From the NCBI GenBank assembly GCA_023659785.1, contig JAGXOR010000066.1, positions 1 to 7,243 on the forward strand: a stretch of 7,243 nucleotides of DNA. The letters run 5' to 3'. This DNA is from Methanomicrobia archaeon LH_S13 (GTDB lineage: Archaea > Halobacteriota > Syntropharchaeia > Alkanophagales > Methanospirareceae). The notes beneath the pieces were generated by a model. That model saw nothing but the letters and a program-made list of their open reading frames with translations, was not told where the DNA came from and searched no databases. Made by a program: the position numbers and the translations under genes. Below, in pieces: positions 5,345 to 7,243 of the stretch; the first letter of the stretch is position 1; every line of letters begins with the position of its first letter.

Positions 5345-5502
5345 CACTTCATCACGCATTTTTTCGGCTGAGAAGCTATTACTTCATCCATATAGCAATC
5401 CTCACACAGCTTAACGCCCTCGAACTCGTAAACATCCCCTGATATTAGCTTGCCACATTTTCCGCATTTTATATTTATGTTTGTCTTATTGCTCTTTTCC
5501 AT
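5344..5502 (-). CDS. 52-aa zinc-ribbon-like small protein
   Basis: ATG at 5502-5500, TGA at 5346-5344. The 52-residue product carries C13-x2-C16 (IKCGKCGKLISGD) and C33-x2-C36 (VKLCEDCYMDEV), a four-cysteine arrangement expected to bind one zinc or possibly a rubredoxin-like iron; C49 is a fifth cysteine. There is no membrane segment. It starts two bases after the ferredoxin stop and its stop overlaps the ATPase start (TGATG), so all three genes should be translated together. I do not know the family. Its position between ferredoxin and ATPase suggests a structural or metal-handling subunit. Too short for many gene finders, but the tight junctions on both sides strongly support it. Confidence 0.8.
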   Translation of the reverse strand: MEKSNKTNINIKCGKCGKLISGDVYEFEGVKLCEDCYMDEVIASQPKKCVMK

Positions 5503-5504
5503 TT

Positions 5505-5816
5505 TTATAACTTTTTGATACTTCTTTCCATCTCTTCAAGTTGCGCCCCTATCCCTTTTAGCTGCGCTTTTATCTCGCCCAAATCCTCTTCTCGCTGTAA
5601 AGTTGGGAATGAAGGTGGGATTATTGTAATCGCTCCTTGCGGGCAAGTTTTCATGCAGATAGCGCAGCAGATACACCTGTCGAAATCTATTACTGCTTTT
5701 TTATCAATAATCCTAATTGCACATGTCCCGCAAACTTCGGTACACTTCCCACACCCTACACAAAGGTTCTCATCAACAGATGCCTTCCAAGCTAATAATG
5801 GCGATGGTTGTTGCAT
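5505..5816 (-). CDS. 2[4Fe-4S] ferredoxin with C-terminal coiled-coil tail
   Basis: A 103-residue electron carrier. C19-x2-C22-x2-C25-x3-C29 and C48-x2-C51-x2-C54-x3-C58-P form two ferredoxin-type cluster sites; C32 and C50 are extra cysteines. The first site is followed by G rather than the usual P. After residue 75 comes a helical tail (75-103) with leucine/isoleucine heptads, IKAQLKGIGAQLEEMERSIK, absent from ordinary ferredoxins. The same kind of tail ends the DUF5320 and NifX-type proteins in this cluster. Likely role is electron donor or acceptor for the neighbouring ATPase/NifX system. No ribosome binding site is seen before the ATG, which follows a T-rich stretch, so this gene may start its own transcript or be leaderless. 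Confidence 0.9.
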   Translation of the reverse strand: MQQPSPLLAWKASVDENLCVGCGKCTEVCGTCAIRIIDKKAVIDFDRCICCAICMKTCPQGAITIIPPSFPTLQREEDLGEIKAQLKGIGAQLEEMERSIKKL

Positions 5817-5824
5817 AGCGCTCT

Positions 5825-5851
5825 AAAAAATAAAAGAAGAGAAAAAGAGAG
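5825..5851 (-). terminator. T/C-rich tract, possible partial terminator
   Basis: On the minus strand the gap between the 55-aa gene and the ferredoxin gene reads as pyrimidine-rich runs ending TTTTATTTTTTAG. No hairpin accompanies it. It could terminate some transcripts from upstream, splitting the cluster into two expression units, or serve as AT-rich promoter DNA for the ferredoxin gene. Confidence 0.3.
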
Positions 5852-5879
5852 TGGTTTTACCCTCTTGCTTTCCTCTATC

Positions 5880-6047
5880 CTACTTGCAAACGGCGCAACT
5901 GCTGCCAGAACTACCGATATCCGCAGCCATACTGTTCTCCTCGTATAGCTTTGACCAGCACTCCTGACAAACCATAACACGCCCAAGCTCTTTGTGGTCT
6001 GCTTCTATTCTACTCCCATCTTTTCCACACAGTTCACATTTACCCAT
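5880..6047 (-). CDS. 55-aa four-to-six-cysteine small protein, zinc-ribbon-like
   Basis: ATG at 6047-6045, TAG at 5882-5880. It is preceded by a strong ribosome binding site, GGAGGT at 6063-6058, ten bases from the ATG. The 55-residue product has C4-x2-C7 (MGKCELCGKDG), H18, and C27-x2-C30 (VMVCQECWSKL), expected to form a treble-clef or zinc-ribbon-like site, and a third pair C51-x2-C54 at the extreme C-terminus (SSCAVCK). The terminal pair, on a flexible Gly/Ser stretch, could be redox-active or donate metal. I do not recognise the family. It lies 21 bases past the DUF5320 gene in the same operon. Confidence 0.8.
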   Translation of the reverse strand: MGKCELCGKDGSRIEADHKELGRVMVCQECWSKLYEENSMAADIGSSGSSCAVCK

Positions 6048-6068
6048 CTTTTTACTTACCTCCAGTTT

Positions 6069-6392
6069 CTACTTTTTCAGTTCTTCCAATCTCTTCCTTA
6101 TCTGCTCTAACTGGTCACCAAGCATCTTTGCCTGCGACTCAAGCATAGAAATCTCCTGTTCCTTCGGCATCTCTGGCATGCCCATCGGTGTTGGTGCAGC
6201 AGGCGCAACTCCTGGTGCTTGCTGCTGTATCCAGGAGCCGAATTGCGGCATCTGTCCTGTCTGTCTGAGATACTGCGCACCGGGCGGCATCCCCGTTGGA
6301 CTTCTACCTCTCCAACCTGGCGAGTATCCAAATCTCATCCAGCCTGGCAAACCAGTCAGATAATACATGTTTCTCCATCTATTTCCACCCAT
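6069..6392 (-). CDS. DUF5320 family protein
   Basis: A 107-residue protein. The N-terminal block WRNMYYLTGLPGWMRFGYSP (6-25) is the conserved core of DUF5320, small proteins common beside NifX-type and MinD-type genes in anaerobes. A Pro/Gly/Gln/Ala linker (about 30-76) leads to a coiled coil at 77-107 (LGDQLEQIRKRLEELKK). It is short for the family, lacking the Gly/Met-rich leader that I recall in many members. The ribosome binding site GGAGGTG (6406-6400) is a near-perfect match to the 16S 3' end, seven bases from the ATG. Function unestablished; the shared tail suggests partnership with the ferredoxin and NifX-type proteins. Confidence 0.85.
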   Translation of the reverse strand: MGGNRWRNMYYLTGLPGWMRFGYSPGWRGRSPTGMPPGAQYLRQTGQMPQFGSWIQQQAPGVAPAAPTPMGMPEMPKEQEISMLESQAKMLGDQLEQIRKRLEELKK

Positions 6393-6412
6393 TTTTTTTC
6401 ACCTCCTATCTC

Positions 6413-6616
6413 TTATGGTCTTGTCATTTTAGACCCGCAATTTGGGCAAGCTTGCTGATAGCATGCCACTCCTGCTTGGTGTGGCATTGTATATCCGCAA
6501 TTTGGGCATCGGCATTCTCCACCGGGCCCCAATCCGCTGCCACCCCTTCTCCCTTGCCCTCGACCACCTCGTCCTATTCCTTGACCTCTTCCTCCTCCTC
6601 TTCCCATACCACTCAT
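6413..6616 (-). CDS. 67-aa RG-rich zinc-ribbon protein
   Basis: Residues 3-33 are almost wholly Gly and Arg (GRGGGRGQGIGRGG), low-complexity and basic. Residues 34-67 carry ECRCPNCG (C35, C37, C40), C52 and CPNCGSKM (C57, C60), a zinc-ribbon or rubredoxin-like module of a type that I recall near NifX-type and DUF5320 genes in anaerobes. The RG repeats resemble the linker in the NifX-type protein just upstream. The ribosome binding site (6635-6629) is formed by the last codons of that upstream gene, so translation is coupled. Possible roles are metal sequestration or RNA/protein interaction through the RG tract; neither is shown by sequence. Confidence 0.85.
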   Translation of the reverse strand: MSGMGRGGGRGQGIGRGGRGQGRRGGSGLGPGGECRCPNCGYTMPHQAGVACYQQACPNCGSKMTRP

Positions 6617-6624
6617 TTTATCTT

Positions 6625-7206
6625 TTATCTCCTCCTTTTTACTTCCTCTATTCTCTTCTTCACTTCTTCCAAATCTTTCGCCAGTCCATCTGCCATGCTC
6701 GATAACTGCTCAATTTCTTCTTCTTTTGTTTTTGGTGCTATTGGAGCCTGCGGCGCTTGTGGTTGCGAAGGCATTGGTTGCTGTTGCATGCCAAGTCCCA
6801 TACCTCTGCCCATACCTCGCCCTCTACCACCGCCTCGTCCTCCGCCCATTCCCGTGTGTGCGGAAACTGTTGAACCCCCCGTTTCACTAAGTCTACCATT
6901 TTTATGCATTTCAACTGCTTCTTTCACCGTGCCATACGCACCCGTTGCAACTTTCACACTCGCTGTAGAAAGCACTTGAAAAGCATTTGGACCGATATTC
7001 CCTGATATAACCATATTCGCCCCTTTGTTCACAACTATTTGCGCGGCTTGAATCCCTGCTCCTCCCGGTGCAGCGATGGCTTCGTTTGGCACCGCTTCAA
7101 ACGCCATCGTATCAGAATCAACGAACACGAAGTATTGGGACCTTCCAAACCTTTGGTCTACCTGTGCATTCAAATCCCCTGCCGTTGCGGTTACACATAT
7201 CTCCAT
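6625..7206 (-). CDS. NifX/NifB-C-type (orange-protein-like) metal-cluster-binding protein with RG linker and coiled-coil tail
   Basis: A 193-residue protein. Residues 1-108 match the dinitrogenase iron-molybdenum cofactor biosynthesis domain (PF02579): MEICVTATAGDLNAQVDQRFGR at the start, then GGAGIQAAQ, GANMVISGNIGPNAFQVL and VATGAYGTVKEAVE. This fold binds Fe-Mo cofactor precursors, or the Mo-Cu sulfide cluster in Desulfovibrio orange protein. Usual single-domain members are about 110-120 residues; here there follow an RG-rich linker (119-139), a Pro/Gln linker (140-158) and a coiled coil (160-192, LAKDLEEVKKRIEEVKRR). No nitrogenase genes are in the window, so an ORP-like role is more likely than nitrogen fixation. 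The start has a good ribosome binding site, GGTG at 7217-7214. First complete gene of the minus-strand cluster. Confidence 0.9.
   Translation of the reverse strand: MEICVTATAGDLNAQVDQRFGRSQYFVFVDSDTMAFEAVPNEAIAAPGGAGIQAAQIVVNKGANMVISGNIGPNAFQVLSTASVKVATGAYGTVKEAVEMHKNGRLSETGGSTVSAHTGMGGGRGGGRGRGMGRGMGLGMQQQPMPSQPQAPQAPIAPKTKEEEIEQLSSMADGLAKDLEEVKKRIEEVKRRR
6629..6635 (-). promoter_or_regulatory. ribosome binding site GGAGGAG overlapping the NifX-type gene's last codons
   Basis: The codons AGG AGG AGA that end the NifX-type protein (RRR, then TAA) double as the ribosome binding site of the RG-rich zinc-ribbon gene starting at 6616, about 12 bases on. This fixes that start and suggests coupled translation. 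Confidence 0.7.
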
Positions 7207-7212
7207 CTTTTT

Positions 7213-7243
7213 TCACCTTTTCCTTTTTTTCTCTATACATATG
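7213..7243 (-). CDS. possible 3' end of a further upstream gene (partial)
   Basis: At the right edge one minus-strand frame reads ICIEKKRKR and stops at TGA (7215-7213), seven bases before the NifX-type start. The final AGG TGA would form the NifX-type ribosome binding site, the same arrangement seen at the next junction. Only nine residues are visible, so this could be chance in an A-rich leader. Confidence 0.25.
   Translation of the reverse strand, partial: ICIEKKRKR

Noticed and set aside
5792..5986. 64-codon minus-strand frame overlapping the ferredoxin start
   Set aside because: It conflicts with the 55-aa cysteine-rich gene in another frame, which has a strong ribosome binding site and paired CxxC motifs, and with the ferredoxin start.
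6296..6979. 227-codon plus-strand open frame
   Set aside because: It lies opposite the NifX-type, RG-rich and DUF5320 genes; its Ser/Pro/Leu-rich repeats are the reverse of their Gly/Arg-rich and coiled-coil codons. No ribosome binding site or recognisable domain.
6625..7206. NifX-type gene as evidence of nitrogen fixation
   Set aside because: No nifH, nifD, nifK or nifE/N is present, and the PF02579 domain is common outside nitrogenase systems; the paired ATPases point to an ORP-like context.

Overview
The window looks like a chromosomal segment from an anaerobic archaeon. The evidence is an archaeal-type HAD phosphohydrolase (COG4030-like), a DtxR/MntR repressor with an AT-rich TATA-like promoter and almost no leader, several strong GGAGGTGA ribosome binding sites, T-run terminators, and a set of iron-sulfur and NifX-type proteins typical of strict anaerobes. 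An ANME-1/Methanophagales-like or other methanogen-related lineage would fit, but this is inference from gene content. No rRNA, tRNA, CRISPR array or intact mobile element was seen.

Layout. Positions 1-235 have no clear gene; they hold a possible 27-codon ORF, an 8-bp inverted repeat beside a TATA-like box, and a CACAGAG-type intergenic repeat. A minus-strand gene (236-1519) encodes a coiled-coil protein with a C-terminal DUF2325 domain carrying an unusual four-cysteine cluster. Behind it (1552-1713) is a 53-codon open stretch with no start codon, probably the tail of a decayed gene. Next comes a minus-strand DtxR/MntR-type metal-responsive repressor (1730-2209) with a terminator hairpin across its stop codon. 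A 12-bp perfect palindrome (TAGGGTACCCTA) lies in the promoter region it shares with the divergent HAD-family gene (2310-3431, plus strand).

From 3454 to 7206 all genes are on the minus strand and closely packed. In transcription order they are: a NifX-type protein with RG-rich linker and coiled-coil tail; an RG-rich zinc-ribbon protein; a DUF5320 protein; a 55-aa four-cysteine protein; a two-cluster ferredoxin with a coiled-coil tail; a 52-aa zinc-ribbon protein; and two paralogous MinD/Mrp-type ATPases, each with an inserted 2x[4Fe-4S] ferredoxin domain. The two smallest genes (5344-5502 and 5880-6047) are easy to miss.

This gene set resembles the anaerobe-specific 'orange protein' (ORP) loci of Desulfovibrio, which pair a NifX-fold Mo/Cu-cluster protein with two ferredoxin-containing MinD ATPases. 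I infer an archaeal relative of that system: ATPases and ferredoxin moving electrons and/or assembling a metal cluster on the NifX-type protein, with DUF5320 and zinc-ribbon proteins as accessory parts. Three of these proteins end in nearly the same alpha-helical heptad tail, suggesting they assemble together. Substrate, cluster type and cellular role cannot be read from the sequence.
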